9,117 nt of DNA from a bacterium (GCA_024231375.1 JAAEQP010000483.1:1-9117); one strand, 5' to 3'; shown: positions 1 to 7,960, counted from the first letter of the stretch. Numbers and translations are program-made. The notes: generated from the letters alone by a model not told the origin.

Positions 1-1221
1 GGCGGCTGCCGCGGCCACCGTGCGCAGGCCCGTGACCGTCACGACGTCTCCCTCGTACACGATGAATCCGAAGGTCAGTGCCGAAATACCGATCATCAGC
101 TTCTGAACAACGCCCTGCAAGCCGAAGAAGATGGCCTCGCGTCGCTGTCCCGTGAGTTGCTCGTCGTAGTCAATGGCATCGGCCAGGAGCGCGAACGGCA
201 GCACCATGAACCCGGCGACAGGAATACCCATGGTGGACGCGGCGAGGATCGTCTGCGCGAAGGGCGATCCGAAGGGAAGCCATCCCGCGACCGCGAAGAG
301 GCCGAAAGAGCAGGCTGAACCGAGGAGGGTGAACAGGAACATGGCGAACTTGCCGAACTTCTTGGTCAAGATGCCGAACACGATGAACGCCGAGAGGACG
401 GTCATTCCCAGGTAGGGAAGCATCACCAAGGGGACCTTCCCTTCGCCTTCGTTCAGATAGGTCAGGACCCACATGGGGACGAGGGCAACCATGAGGTTGA
501 GGCCGAACCAGAAGAATGCCGTGCTAGCGGCAATGCATCGGAATGCAGGATTCTTCATCGTGAGGCGTATCGAGACCCACAGGCTGGGACGATCTTCATC
601 CGGTGGACGTGGTGCTTCCTTGATACAGAATGCGACCGGGGCCAAGGCCAAGATGGTTGCGACCGACACGATACCGGCGACGGCGTGCCAACCGAAGTGC
701 TCAACCACAATGCCCATCGAACCAAAAATCAGCAGCGAGATGACGACGCCTAGGGTTTGAAGGATCTGAAGCGACACACGCTCGTTCAGATCGGAGGTCA
801 GCTCCGGCAGGAGAGACAGGTAGGGTGTCACCACCGTCGCGTACAAGAAGAAATGGGCTTGTATGAGCACCAGTGCCCAAAGGATGAGCAAGGGCGTGGG
901 CAGGCCTGTAGGCGGCGAGAAGAGGAGGAAGAAGACAATCGCGAGCGGAACGAACCCACGGCGCACAAAGGGCACCCGCCGACCCAAGGGCGAGCGGCAG
1001 TTGTCGCTCAAATGCCCCATGAATATGTTGTACAGGCCGTCGCCGATGCGCCCGAGAAACAGCAACGCTGCGAACACTGCCCCCGAAATCAGGATGGTCC
1101 CGTGACCCTTCCCCGGTGCGTAGCGCACGATAATCCACTGCATGAGCACCATGTCGCACAGGTTCGTGCCGAGCCCTCCCAGCCCGTAGATGAGTTTCGT
1201 TTTCAGGGGAAGCTTAGCCAT
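1..1221 (-). CDS. GPH-family sugar:cation symporter (MFS, MelB-like), C-terminus cut by window edge
   Basis: Inner-membrane secondary transporter of the glycoside-pentoside-hexuronide:cation symporter family (MFS_2). This family imports sugars, glycosides or uronides together with Na+ or H+. The reading frame stays open for 407 codons from an ATG at 1219-1221 to the left edge, so the last helices are missing (family members usually have about 450-480 residues). The N-terminus (KLIYGLGGLGTN, residues 9-20) matches the family's opening pattern. Residues 58-84 carry the loop 2-3 signature, with GRIGDG, GHLSD and GRRVPF. Near residues 345-370 is the second signature, LADAIDYDEQLTGQRREA, typical of MelB relatives. 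Long hydrophobic segments alternate with short charged loops. The start is supported by AGAGAGGA about 4 nt upstream. It is the last visible gene of the minus-strand operon, 35 bp after the SCP2-fusion dehydrogenase, so it probably imports the compound the operon oxidises. The substrate cannot be told from sequence. Confidence 0.9.
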   Translation of the reverse strand, partial: MAKLPLKTKLIYGLGGLGTNLCDMVLMQWIIVRYAPGKGHGTILISGAVFAALLFLGRIGDGLYNIFMGHLSDNCRSPLGRRVPFVRRGFVPLAIVFFLLFSPPTGLPTPLLILWALVLIQAHFFLYATVVTPYLSLLPELTSDLNERVSLQILQTLGVVISLLIFGSMGIVVEHFGWHAVAGIVSVATILALAPVAFCIKEAPRPPDEDRPSLWVSIRLTMKNPAFRCIAASTAFFWFGLNLMVALVPMWVLTYLNEGEGKVPLVMLPYLGMTVLSAFIVFGILTKKFGKFAMFLFTLLGSACSFGLFAVAGWLPFGSPFAQTILAASTMGIPVAGFMVLPFALLADAIDYDEQLTGQRREAIFFGLQGVVQKLMIGISALTFGFIVYEGDVVTVTGLRTVAAAAA

Positions 1222-1256
1222 GTATCCTCTCTTTCGGTCATCCGTTCAGTCCGTGG

Positions 1257-2750
1257 TCATATCTTGAAAGCGCTTCGGAGTCGCAGGCCCTCTTCGGCGC
1301 GTCCGTCGTACTTGATCGTGCCCTGCATGAGGGCCATTTCCAGCCGTTTCTTTCCCAGGAGAATAGCAGCCCAGGTGCCGGCCGGCATGCGCAACGACAG
1401 GATAGCGCTATCCGGCTTGTCGTCGGGCCGAATGTCTACGCTTCCATCCTTCACGTAGATGCCGAAATCCTGGTCCGGGGCGCCGCCTTCCGCATCCAAG
1501 TGCAACGTGAGCACACACTCCCAGTCGCGCACGGCGCTTGCATCGAATCGGTCCACAAGGCCCAGCGTAAGGTCACGGGCCTGGGGCGCATACTTCGCGG
1601 TCGCGCCGCCGAAGGAGAGCCATCGGCGGGGACGCGGCCCCACGATGCAACTCTTCCGTTCGCGTCTACGGCGGCGCCAAGCGTACCAGGATGGGAAGGC
1701 ATGATCGAATTCGTCCAGGAAGACCTCACGGCGTTTCGAGGCCGACCGTTCCACGGCGAGCGCGAACCGGAGGACTTCCTCCCCTTCCCGCGCGGTCAGG
1801 AGCGCGGCTGATTCTCCGTTGATGGCGGCAATGAAGTTGTGGGTCGCAGCGATGAAGCCCTCGGCCCAATCGCAGGGGACGTCGTCGTAGTGTGTCCACT
1901 TCTCGCCGTCGAAGGCGCTGACGGGCGGACCGTCTTTGATTGCGCCCGTGCCCCGGTTTACCAGGATGATGCCGCGGGTGCAGGTGACCTCGAACCATTC
2001 ATCGTTGGGATAGTACTTGGTCGGGATGGTCAGGTCTTCAGCGTAGAGAAAGTCGCAGGTGCCGTACCGCTTGGAGTCCTTGCATTTCCACATGATGGTC
2101 GCGGGCGTGTCGACGATACCGTCGACCGTATCGACCCAGGCCGCCACACGCTCCACGTCGCCGAGGAGATACCATCCGACGGCCCATTCGTGGTGGCCGT
2201 GGTCGAAGGTTTCAAAGCCGTGGCCCGTGGCTGCGATTCGGAACTGCTGTTCATAGGTCGATGCGGGCACATCCCATCCGCCCTTGGGACTCGCGACATA
2301 CTTGATTCGCATGCCCACGGGGTCGCCGTAGACGCTTTCCTGGATGAGGCTTTTCGCCAAGGCAATCGGCGGATAGGTGACGTACATCTCCGTGACTTTG
2401 AAGACGATCCCGGCCTCTTCGGCCGCGGCCACCATGCGGGCAGCGCTGGCCAGGGAGGTGGTCATGGGTTTCTGGCAGGCCACGTGTTTGCCCGCGGCGG
2501 CGGCCGCGACGACAATCGGCTCATGGGTATCGTAGGGAGTCAGGACCTCCACGGCATGGACCTCCGGGTCGTTGAGCATGTCGTGGTAGTCCGAGTAGGC
2601 CTTCTCCGCCCCCCACTCGGTCTTTCGCTGTTCGGCGCGTTCCGAATCAGCGTCGCAGACGGCATAGATGCGCGCCCGCGGGTTGTCACTGTAGCCGAGT
2701 GCGTGCAGATCGGCGATGCGGCCACACCCGATGAAGCCGACGTTGATCAC
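1257..2750 (-). CDS. Gfo/Idh/MocA oxidoreductase fused to a C-terminal SCP2-like domain
   Basis: NAD(P)-dependent dehydrogenase of the Gfo/Idh/MocA family, which oxidises or reduces hydroxyl/keto groups on sugars, inositols and related compounds. It has 497 residues against the family's usual 330-400. An N-terminal Rossmann fold begins GFIGCGRIADLH (5-16). The EKP motif appears as QKP (93-95), keeping the lysine. The mid-domain substrate-site stretch DHGHHEWA is at 183-190. After a basic linker (RRRRRERK, around 360) comes an SCP2/sterol-carrier-like module, about 393-497. It shows the alternating strand pattern ending in MQGTIKYDGRAEEGLRLRSAF, like the G-x-h-x-h-x-G-D end of SCP2 folds. The start is GTG at 2748-2750, backed by AAGGGGGA six nt upstream; no better ATG lies near the Rossmann motif. 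It is third in the operon. The dehydrogenase assignment is firm; the SCP2 call is by pattern only. A frameshift joining two genes was considered, but the frame is continuous. Confidence 0.88.
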   Translation of the reverse strand: MINVGFIGCGRIADLHALGYSDNPRARIYAVCDADSERAEQRKTEWGAEKAYSDYHDMLNDPEVHAVEVLTPYDTHEPIVVAAAAAGKHVACQKPMTTSLASAARMVAAAEEAGIVFKVTEMYVTYPPIALAKSLIQESVYGDPVGMRIKYVASPKGGWDVPASTYEQQFRIAATGHGFETFDHGHHEWAVGWYLLGDVERVAAWVDTVDGIVDTPATIMWKCKDSKRYGTCDFLYAEDLTIPTKYYPNDEWFEVTCTRGIILVNRGTGAIKDGPPVSAFDGEKWTHYDDVPCDWAEGFIAATHNFIAAINGESAALLTAREGEEVLRFALAVERSASKRREVFLDEFDHAFPSWYAWRRRRRERKSCIVGPRPRRWLSFGGATAKYAPQARDLTLGLVDRFDASAVRDWECVLTLHLDAEGGAPDQDFGIYVKDGSVDIRPDDKPDSAILSLRMPAGTWAAILLGKKRLEMALMQGTIKYDGRAEEGLRLRSAFKI

Positions 2751-2825
2751 GGTTCGTCCCCCTTACAGTGCCATAGCGGCGCGCATTCTGCACGGAACGC
2801 CGCCTTCCGTTCAACCTTGCGCGGA

Positions 2826-3743
2826 CTACGACGGATACTTCGCTTCGCGGTATCCGTCGGCGAACAGGGCACCGTCGTATCCGCCCGACGATGCGCGGGC
2901 TTCGTCCAACGTCACCTCCCGGTCGCCGTCTTCCCACGACATCCGTGCCGCCAACGCGCACCATTCGGGCTCGAGCAACTCCTGCACGGACATGGGCGGG
3001 TCGTCGGTATCGCCCGCGAGATAGGGCAGCACCGATTCCAGTAGCGCGCGATACACGTCGTCACAGCCGCCGATGTGGTGGACGCTCTTTTCGGTGGTGA
3101 TGGTTGCGTAGAACGGGAGCCAGGTGCCGGCCTCCCCTATGTTCAAGAGCCCGGTACGTCCGTCGGACCACGTGATTTGGAGGTGGTGTTGGACATTGTG
3201 ACCGAGATGACGGACACTGACCGCCCCCGCCCCCAGGATGCTGAACAGCATGGCGTAGGCGTGAATCCCGTAGTTGAAGTCGTCAACGGCGCATCCGCAC
3301 AAAACCGTGTGCGGGGTGCCTCGTTCATCGACGGGTGTCTTGAGATAGTCGCGCGCTTCGTAGCAGAACCGCAGCGACGAACCGCCCGTGATCCGGGCGC
3401 CTTGGGCCGCCCACTCTTCGAACTGAATGAGATCGGCTGCATTGCCCACCACGGGCTTGTCGGCGAGCACGGCTTTGCCGGCTTCGACGAAAGGACGGGC
3501 CTTGGATACGCGGGTGTCCCAGTCGCACGCGTGGATTACGGCGCAGTCCACCTCGGGCACTATCTCGTCCAGGCTAGCGAACACGCGTGGGATGGAATGC
3601 TCCGCGGCGAAGGATTCCGCATAGCCCGCGGGATGCACCGATCCTCCGTCCCAGACGCCCACCACCTCGTGCCCGAGTTCGCGTTCGATGGGAATCCATG
3701 CGGCGGGGTGCGACGTGTCTAGATCCACGATGCCAATCTTCAT
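2826..3743 (-). CDS. Gfo/Idh/MocA-family oxidoreductase, short atypical form
   Basis: Predicted cytoplasmic NAD(P)-dependent oxidoreductase of 305 residues, at the short end of the Gfo/Idh/MocA family. The first strand, MKIGIVDLDTSH, has no glycine-rich GxGxxG turn; the usual glycines are replaced by DLDTSH (7-12). Cofactor binding may therefore be altered. The following Rossmann strands are recognisable (VVGVWD, DCAVIHACDW), and the family lysine motif is present as DKP at 95-97. GGSSLRF follows at the domain junction, where relatives of this branch carry a similar serine-arginine motif. The C-terminal half (DFNYGIHAYAMLFSILGAG, then ITWSDGRTGLL) fits the alpha/beta domain that binds substrate. 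ATG at 3741-3743 is preceded by AAGGAGA about 9 nt upstream. It is the second gene of the operon, 40 bp after the first dehydrogenase and 75 bp before the fusion gene. Substrate unknown; family assignment good, catalytic competence less sure. Confidence 0.85.
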   Translation of the reverse strand: MKIGIVDLDTSHPAAWIPIERELGHEVVGVWDGGSVHPAGYAESFAAEHSIPRVFASLDEIVPEVDCAVIHACDWDTRVSKARPFVEAGKAVLADKPVVGNAADLIQFEEWAAQGARITGGSSLRFCYEARDYLKTPVDERGTPHTVLCGCAVDDFNYGIHAYAMLFSILGAGAVSVRHLGHNVQHHLQITWSDGRTGLLNIGEAGTWLPFYATITTEKSVHHIGGCDDVYRALLESVLPYLAGDTDDPPMSVQELLEPEWCALAARMSWEDGDREVTLDEARASSGGYDGALFADGYREAKYPS

Positions 3744-3783
3744 GCCGGTCGTCTCCTTAGTATGCTCATGCCCGAAACCGGGC

Positions 3784-4788
3784 TCAGATGCTGCTTTCGT
3801 AGATGCGGTCGACGAGTTCCATGGTCGCCACCGTGTTGGCCAGACTGCTGCAGGGTTGCTTGCCAGCCTTCACGCAGTCGATGAAGTGGCGGTTCTCGTC
3901 GTAGAACCCGAGCTGACGCCAGGGACTGTCGGATGTCGCCGCGGCGGCGGGGTCAATCACTTCGGGTTCGGTCGATCCGTCCACGTAGACAGTGCCCGAG
4001 GTGTCGGGATCTGCGTAGGCCGACATGCCCGTTGTATGCATGGCGACGTTGAACACCCGGTGTCCGCAGGCCCAATTGGTTTTGAGTATGCCGGTAACTC
4101 CGTTTGAGAAGGTGACAATGGCGTAGAACGCGTTCGGGTCTTCGCTGTCGAGCGCACGCACCGAACTCGCCACGTTCACGACTTCGCCGCCGCACAGGTA
4201 GCGGAGCGTGTCGACCGCGTGGACGGCGTCGCAGGACAGGATATCGATGGCGCCGCCGTAGTACTTGGAGTCGGGCGAGAACTTGATGAACGTTACTTCG
4301 ACGGTATGGATGGGGCCGCGCTTCTCGACCTCCTTCTTGAGTGCGTTGATGAGGGGCACGTACCGGCGCTGGAACCCGGACATGGCGATGACCTTATTCC
4401 TCTTCGCGTGCAGGGCCAGTTGCCGATTCTGCCGCGCATTGAGTCCGGGCGGTTTCTCGATGAACAGGTGGTGTTTGCGGACCATTACGTCAACCGCGAT
4501 GTCGAAGAGGTGGTGTGGTGGCATCAGGACGTACACGGCGTGGGGCTTCACCTCGTCCAACATGGCCCGGTAGTCGCCGTACACGCGCGGGATGCCGAAC
4601 GTGTCGGCGGTTTCCTTGGCTTTCTCCGGAACCAGATCGCAGATCGCGGCCATGTCCACGTCTTTCATCTCGGCCAGGGATGGATAGTGAAAGCGGTTGG
4701 CCATGCCCCCCGCGCCGATGAGCGCTAGGCGTACCTTCCCCGAGATCTTCCCCGTGCGCTTCCTGCCACCGGCCTTGCCTTTGGGCAT
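3784..4788 (-). CDS. Gfo/Idh/MocA-family oxidoreductase, canonical motifs
   Basis: NAD(P)-dependent dehydrogenase of 334 residues, acting in the cytoplasm on an unidentified sugar or polyol. A lysine/arginine-rich tail (residues 2-20) precedes the Rossmann start VRLALIGAGGMANRFH, with the glycine motif at 25-28. EKPPGLN (111-117) carries the conserved lysine. The substrate/catalytic helix contains D187, H190 and D193 in DAVHAVD, matching the family's D-x-x-H-x-x-D arrangement. The frame is open back to 4869, but ATG at 4786-4788 is preferred. It has GGGGGA six nt upstream, like the fusion gene's site, while the in-frame ATGs at 4830 and 4869 lack a good ribosome binding site. The basic tail before the Rossmann fold is unusual but stays even with this downstream start. 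It is the first gene of the minus-strand operon and lies next to a TATAAT-bearing divergent intergenic region. It has all the motifs of an active enzyme. Confidence 0.9.
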   Translation of the reverse strand: MPKGKAGGRKRTGKISGKVRLALIGAGGMANRFHYPSLAEMKDVDMAAICDLVPEKAKETADTFGIPRVYGDYRAMLDEVKPHAVYVLMPPHHLFDIAVDVMVRKHHLFIEKPPGLNARQNRQLALHAKRNKVIAMSGFQRRYVPLINALKKEVEKRGPIHTVEVTFIKFSPDSKYYGGAIDILSCDAVHAVDTLRYLCGGEVVNVASSVRALDSEDPNAFYAIVTFSNGVTGILKTNWACGHRVFNVAMHTTGMSAYADPDTSGTVYVDGSTEPEVIDPAAAATSDSPWRQLGFYDENRHFIDCVKAGKQPCSSLANTVATMELVDRIYESSI

Positions 4789-4794
4789 GTGCTG

Positions 4795-4800
4795 TCCCCC
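4795..4800 (-). promoter_or_regulatory. Ribosome binding site deciding the start of the first operon dehydrogenase
   Basis: On the minus strand this reads GGGGGA, six nt before the ATG at 4786-4788. The fusion gene has an almost identical site (AAGGGGGA). It favours the 334-residue product over two longer in-frame versions starting at 4830 and 4869. Confidence 0.65.
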
Positions 4801-4895
4801 TGGATGTGAAGCGCCAGCTTCGTCGGCCATACGCGGAAGGTTATAGCACAGCCCCGGACGGGAAGGCACATGCCTGTTCGTGCGTGTCCGGTTGC

Positions 4896-4923
4896 ATTAT
4901 AGTAGTGACAGCGGTCATGTACC
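4896..4923 (-). promoter_or_regulatory. Putative sigma70-type promoter for the dehydrogenase/symporter operon
   Basis: On the minus strand a perfect TATAAT lies at 4901-4896. A weak -35 (GGTACA, about 3 of 6 matches) lies 16 bp upstream at 4923-4918. Transcription would begin near 4889 and leave a leader of about 100 nt. On the plus strand the same bases include TATAGT (4898-4903), which could serve the opposite gene, but no acceptable -35 was found for it. Only the -10 box is convincing. Confidence 0.4.
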
Positions 4924-4963
4924 CGCCAAACGGGGCACGCGCTCCGGGAAAGGAGGGGGAACG

Positions 4964-6085
4964 ATGGCAAACGCGATTCACTGGTCGGGGGAGGTCTACG
5001 AGGGTTCCGTATCAAGCCGGTGCTGGTTCTGCACGGAGCTGGATGGCGGCTGGAGCGAGAAACACTCCGCGGACGAGGAGCTTCAAGCCATCGTCGCGAT
5101 GGAGAAGGACCTGGGCGAGGTCCCCGACTGGGCTCAACGATTGGTTGGGGGCTTCATCAACCGGTTTGGCGCCTGCGGACACTACACGTTTCCCAAGCCC
5201 TTTCTCGAAGCCGTCGATGCGATAGGCAGGGAAGAGTCGCTCCCGCATCTACATGGGTGCTTCAACGTCGACATGGTCCGCAAACGCGAGGCAATGGACT
5301 ACTGCTTCTGCCTGGATGCGTGGCTGGCGGGCGCCGGCGCCAACGACGCTGCGGAGGAGTTGCGGATGTTGGCCTATCGGCAGGCAGACTGGCCTTCAAT
5401 CTGCCGAGACCTTTGGGATGTCCTCGGCGATGCAACAGAGGCCAAGCGGCTACTTGTTGCCCGTGTCCTGCATCACGTGCGGTGGTTCATCAAGTTCACG
5501 ACGTGGGATGACGAACCCGGCCACCTCTGTCACGACCAGTACCTTGGCCGATTCTGCCACAAGGACGGGAAGGTCGCAATTCACTGCTACTACGACGTTC
5601 CGAGCTTCGACTTCGATGGCGCATCGCCACGCATAGCAGAGTTCGAGAACCGTTTGGACGAACTTGAGCCGGAATGGCGCCAGATCCGCGACGACATCTT
5701 GAGTTGGTGGCTCTGCGCGCCCAAGGCCTTTCGTTTTCTTGAGCGGATCATCTTGTCAATCGCCAATCTCCGTTCTCCTCAACCGGGCGAGACGGTTCCG
5801 GGCTTCCTGAAATGCACGGACACATACCCTGACCAGCAGGGCACCGCCGAATACTGGGAGCCCCTTATGGAATCACTGGCCAACTGGTGGAAGGGAGAGT
5901 CCTGCGACGACGCGGTTGCGAGCGACATCTATGAGAGGCTGGGCGAATCAACCGATCTCAAGAGATGGCTGGTCCGTCTGCTCGCGCGTAAGTTGACGGC
6001 GATGGTGGACAGCATGGCCGAGTTCGCCAGCCTTGTTGGCTCCCGTCCCTCAGGATCAAGAGGCACGAAGCCCGTGGCGGATTGA
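4964..6085 (+). CDS. Hypothetical protein with Cys/His pairs, family not recognised
   Basis: A 373-residue, probably cytoplasmic protein; I see no signal peptide or membrane segment. No family is recognised. It is rich in Trp, Cys, His and acidic residues. Candidate metal- or redox-site pairs cluster in the first third: CWFC (20-23), C71-x-H73, H95-x-H97-x-C99 and C114-x-C116. A further set, HLCHDQ then FCH and HCYYD, lies around 186-210. The second half looks helical (EFENRLDELEPEWRQIRDDILSWW). The C-terminal tail is polar and low in complexity (GSRPSGSRGTKPVAD). The start is ATG 4964, chosen because AAAGGAGGGGGA ends 3 nt before it, with an AGGAG core 8 nt away; the frame opens upstream at 4880 without such a site. 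It is divergent from the dehydrogenase operon and convergent, 13 bp apart, with the lipoprotein gene, so it appears to be transcribed alone. The coding call is firm; function unknown. Confidence 0.8.
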   Translation: MANAIHWSGEVYEGSVSSRCWFCTELDGGWSEKHSADEELQAIVAMEKDLGEVPDWAQRLVGGFINRFGACGHYTFPKPFLEAVDAIGREESLPHLHGCFNVDMVRKREAMDYCFCLDAWLAGAGANDAAEELRMLAYRQADWPSICRDLWDVLGDATEAKRLLVARVLHHVRWFIKFTTWDDEPGHLCHDQYLGRFCHKDGKVAIHCYYDVPSFDFDGASPRIAEFENRLDELEPEWRQIRDDILSWWLCAPKAFRFLERIILSIANLRSPQPGETVPGFLKCTDTYPDQQGTAEYWEPLMESLANWWKGESCDDAVASDIYERLGESTDLKRWLVRLLARKLTAMVDSMAEFASLVGSRPSGSRGTKPVAD

Positions 6086-6098
6086 GGGCTAGGACTTC

Positions 6099-6911
6099 CT
6101 ACGGCAACGCGACGGAGCCATACGGTGTCTTCAGCGCGCCGGTCGGTTTGATGGTCACATCGCCGGGACGCGCTCCGGAAAGCAGTTGCCGGAGCGCCTT
6201 GACGCCGGACAAGCCCCCCGTGAAGGTCATCTCCCTGGATTCGCCTGCACCGATTTCACCGAGTGTGCTGGCAACCACGTCGGCCAACTCGATGTCGCCA
6301 ATCTTGAGGGCATAGCCGAGCCCGTCCAGCCCGAGGCCGAAGGTGTTGGGGTTCTCAAGGCCAGCTTTCACGGCTACCTTGGCGCCCTTGAGCGAGACAT
6401 CGGCGGGCTCGACGGACAGGGCGGAGAACTTGGGCATGCGCATCACCGGCATGACGCCTTGCTTCTTTAGAGGAAGTTCGAAGGTCTCGCCTGCGACCGG
6501 TAGGGCCAAGGCGCCCTTGAGCGTGTAAGGAATCTCGCCCGCGCCTTTCAGGCTCTGGTAGGCCTTCCAAATGTCCACGTACCGCATACGCACAGGGAGG
6601 GTGACGGTGCCCACGCCGCTGGCGGGGAGATCGAGTTTCGATAGCGCGCTCGAATTCAGGAAACTGGCGCCCTGGATGTCCAATCCGTACCGGAACTCGG
6701 GCGATTTGATGGCCGTGGCGTAGGGATTGTAGACGTCCACATCGAAGGCCAGGTCGACTCCCTGGAAGTCCAGGCCGGCGATGCGCGGCGTGATGCCCTC
6801 GATTCTCGGCGTCGGAAGGGCTCCGAGCAACGCGTCCAGCGGGAGTGACTCGCACCCCGACAACGACGTGCAGACAACAAGCAGTGCGGCCAGGTGAGCG
6901 CGTTTCAACAT
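6099..6911 (-). CDS. LEA14-like (WHy/LEA type 2) lipoprotein with two tandem domains
   Basis: Predicted membrane-anchored lipoprotein of 270 residues. A basic N-terminus (MLKR) and hydrophobic stretch end in the lipobox LSGC (17-20), so signal peptidase II would leave Cys20 as the lipidated first residue. The mature part looks like two copies of the LEA14/WHy beta-sandwich, about 36-150 and 160-270. Each has the characteristic asparagine-proline after a strand: VDVYNPY (NP at 62-63) and AGLENPN (NP at 187-188). Related bacterial lipoproteins are annotated as desiccation- or stress-related, but their molecular role is poorly known. The true start is ATG 6909-6911, with GGAGGG about 8 nt upstream. 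The frame continues to 7268, but that extension would bury the signal peptide and overlap the next gene. It lies 92 bp downstream of the aldo/keto reductase on the same strand, so co-transcription is likely. No promoter was found in the gap. Confidence 0.85.
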   Translation of the reverse strand: MLKRAHLAALLVVCTSLSGCESLPLDALLGALPTPRIEGITPRIAGLDFQGVDLAFDVDVYNPYATAIKSPEFRYGLDIQGASFLNSSALSKLDLPASGVGTVTLPVRMRYVDIWKAYQSLKGAGEIPYTLKGALALPVAGETFELPLKKQGVMPVMRMPKFSALSVEPADVSLKGAKVAVKAGLENPNTFGLGLDGLGYALKIGDIELADVVASTLGEIGAGESREMTFTGGLSGVKALRQLLSGARPGDVTIKPTGALKTPYGSVALP

Positions 6912-7003
6912 CGGACAACCCTCCACGTTGATTGCGTTGCGGAACGGTTCCTCCTCTACCGTAACAGGCGTCGACCGGCAGTATGTTCCAGCCCGGCACA
7001 ATG

Positions 7004-7960
7004 TTAGCCTCGCAGAAGCCCCACTTCGACGTCCGTCAGCGTCACTTTCAAGGCCCCCATGGCATCGCGCACGCGGTCCGGACGGCTGGTGCTGATGAGG
7101 GGGTATGTCGGGAAGGGCTGATGGAGCAGGTAGGACAGGGCGACCTGATTCGCGCTGCATCCCTGGTCCCGCGCGATGGAACTCGCCCGAAGCAGTCGTT
7201 GCCTGTTGTCGGGCGAGTCGTATTCGCCCGCGATCGGGGGCGGCCCCTGGAACTCCGATTCCGCCCACCGAGCATTGGCGACGCCGAAGTAGCCTTTGGC
7301 CTGCGCCGTATAGGGAAACAGAGGTAGCTTGGTCTCCTCGTGGTATCCGCGCATGGCATCATCGACGTACAGCATGCCGGTGACCGGTGCATCCGAGGAC
7401 CGTCGGTCCGCCAACGCCCAACCACATTGACTGGCGATGAAGGGCGGAATGCCCGCTTGCGCGCAGTACGTCTGGGCCTCGGCAAAGCGCGGAATGGTCC
7501 AGTTGGAGGCCCCGTAGGCGCGAACACGGCCGTCTCTGACGAATCCGGCCAGCGTATTCATGATCTCCTCCACCGGCCGGTCCGGATCGTCGCGGTGAAG
7601 CCAGTACAGGTCGATGCGGTCAACGCCCAGCCGGTCGAGACTCTCGGCCAGGTCACTTTCCAGGTCCGCCCTTGAGCAGCGCCCGAGTTCCATGCGATCC
7701 AGCGGAGGATGACCGCCTTTGGTGGCAAGTATGACGTCATTTCTGACGTTGTTGCTTCTGAGCCACTCCCCGACCGTGCGCTCGCTGGCGCCCCAGCCTC
7801 CCTCGACCCACGCCGCGTAGATGTGGGCCGTGTCGATGAAGTCGCCTCCACACTCGGCATAGGCGTCGAGAACGGCAAAGCTGGCTTCCTTGGAGATCTC
7901 GGAGCCAGAAGAGCCGGTACCAAGCCCGATGGGCGATTGAATGGATTCAAGAACAGTCAA
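7004..7960 (-). CDS. Aldo/keto reductase, TTG start
   Basis: NAD(P)H-dependent aldo/keto reductase, an (alpha/beta)8 barrel of 318 residues, normal for the superfamily. It is cytoplasmic and reduces aldehydes/ketones or oxidises sugar hydroxyls. The full catalytic tetrad is visible: D43 and Y48 in DFIDTAHIY, K81 in ILATKGG, and H122 in YWLHRDD. Other family marks are the opening SPIGLGTG (9-16), GASNW after beta-strand 5, ASQCGWAL, and the C-terminal cofactor region PLISTSRPDRVRDAM. The start chosen is TTG 7958-7960: it has AAGGGAGG upstream and gives the usual short N-terminus before the first strand. The ATG at 8026 and the TTG at 8041 would add about 22-27 residues with no ribosome binding site. 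The spacing to this TTG is tight, 4-5 nt. It is first of a probable two-gene unit with the LEA14-like lipoprotein. It could be read as a sugar/glycoside-acting member given the neighbouring operon, but that is inference. Confidence 0.9.
   Translation of the reverse strand: MTVLESIQSPIGLGTGSSGSEISKEASFAVLDAYAECGGDFIDTAHIYAAWVEGGWGASERTVGEWLRSNNVRNDVILATKGGHPPLDRMELGRCSRADLESDLAESLDRLGVDRIDLYWLHRDDPDRPVEEIMNTLAGFVRDGRVRAYGASNWTIPRFAEAQTYCAQAGIPPFIASQCGWALADRRSSDAPVTGMLYVDDAMRGYHEETKLPLFPYTAQAKGYFGVANARWAESEFQGPPPIAGEYDSPDNRQRLLRASSIARDQGCSANQVALSYLLHQPFPTYPLISTSRPDRVRDAMGALKVTLTDVEVGLLRG

Noticed and set aside
757..1458. 233-codon plus-strand frame
   Set aside because: It is antisense to the symporter and the fusion gene's 3' end; the product is low-complexity and rich in Arg, Glu and Gln.
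2792..2810. ACGGAA/TTCCGT inverted repeat between two operon genes
   Set aside because: The stem is only 6 bp with a 7-nt loop and no T-run; it is within what chance gives in GC-rich DNA.
1839..3044. 401-codon plus-strand frame antisense to two dehydrogenase genes
   Set aside because: It lies opposite two well-supported genes, has no recognisable domain, and its composition reads as a shadow of GC-rich codons.
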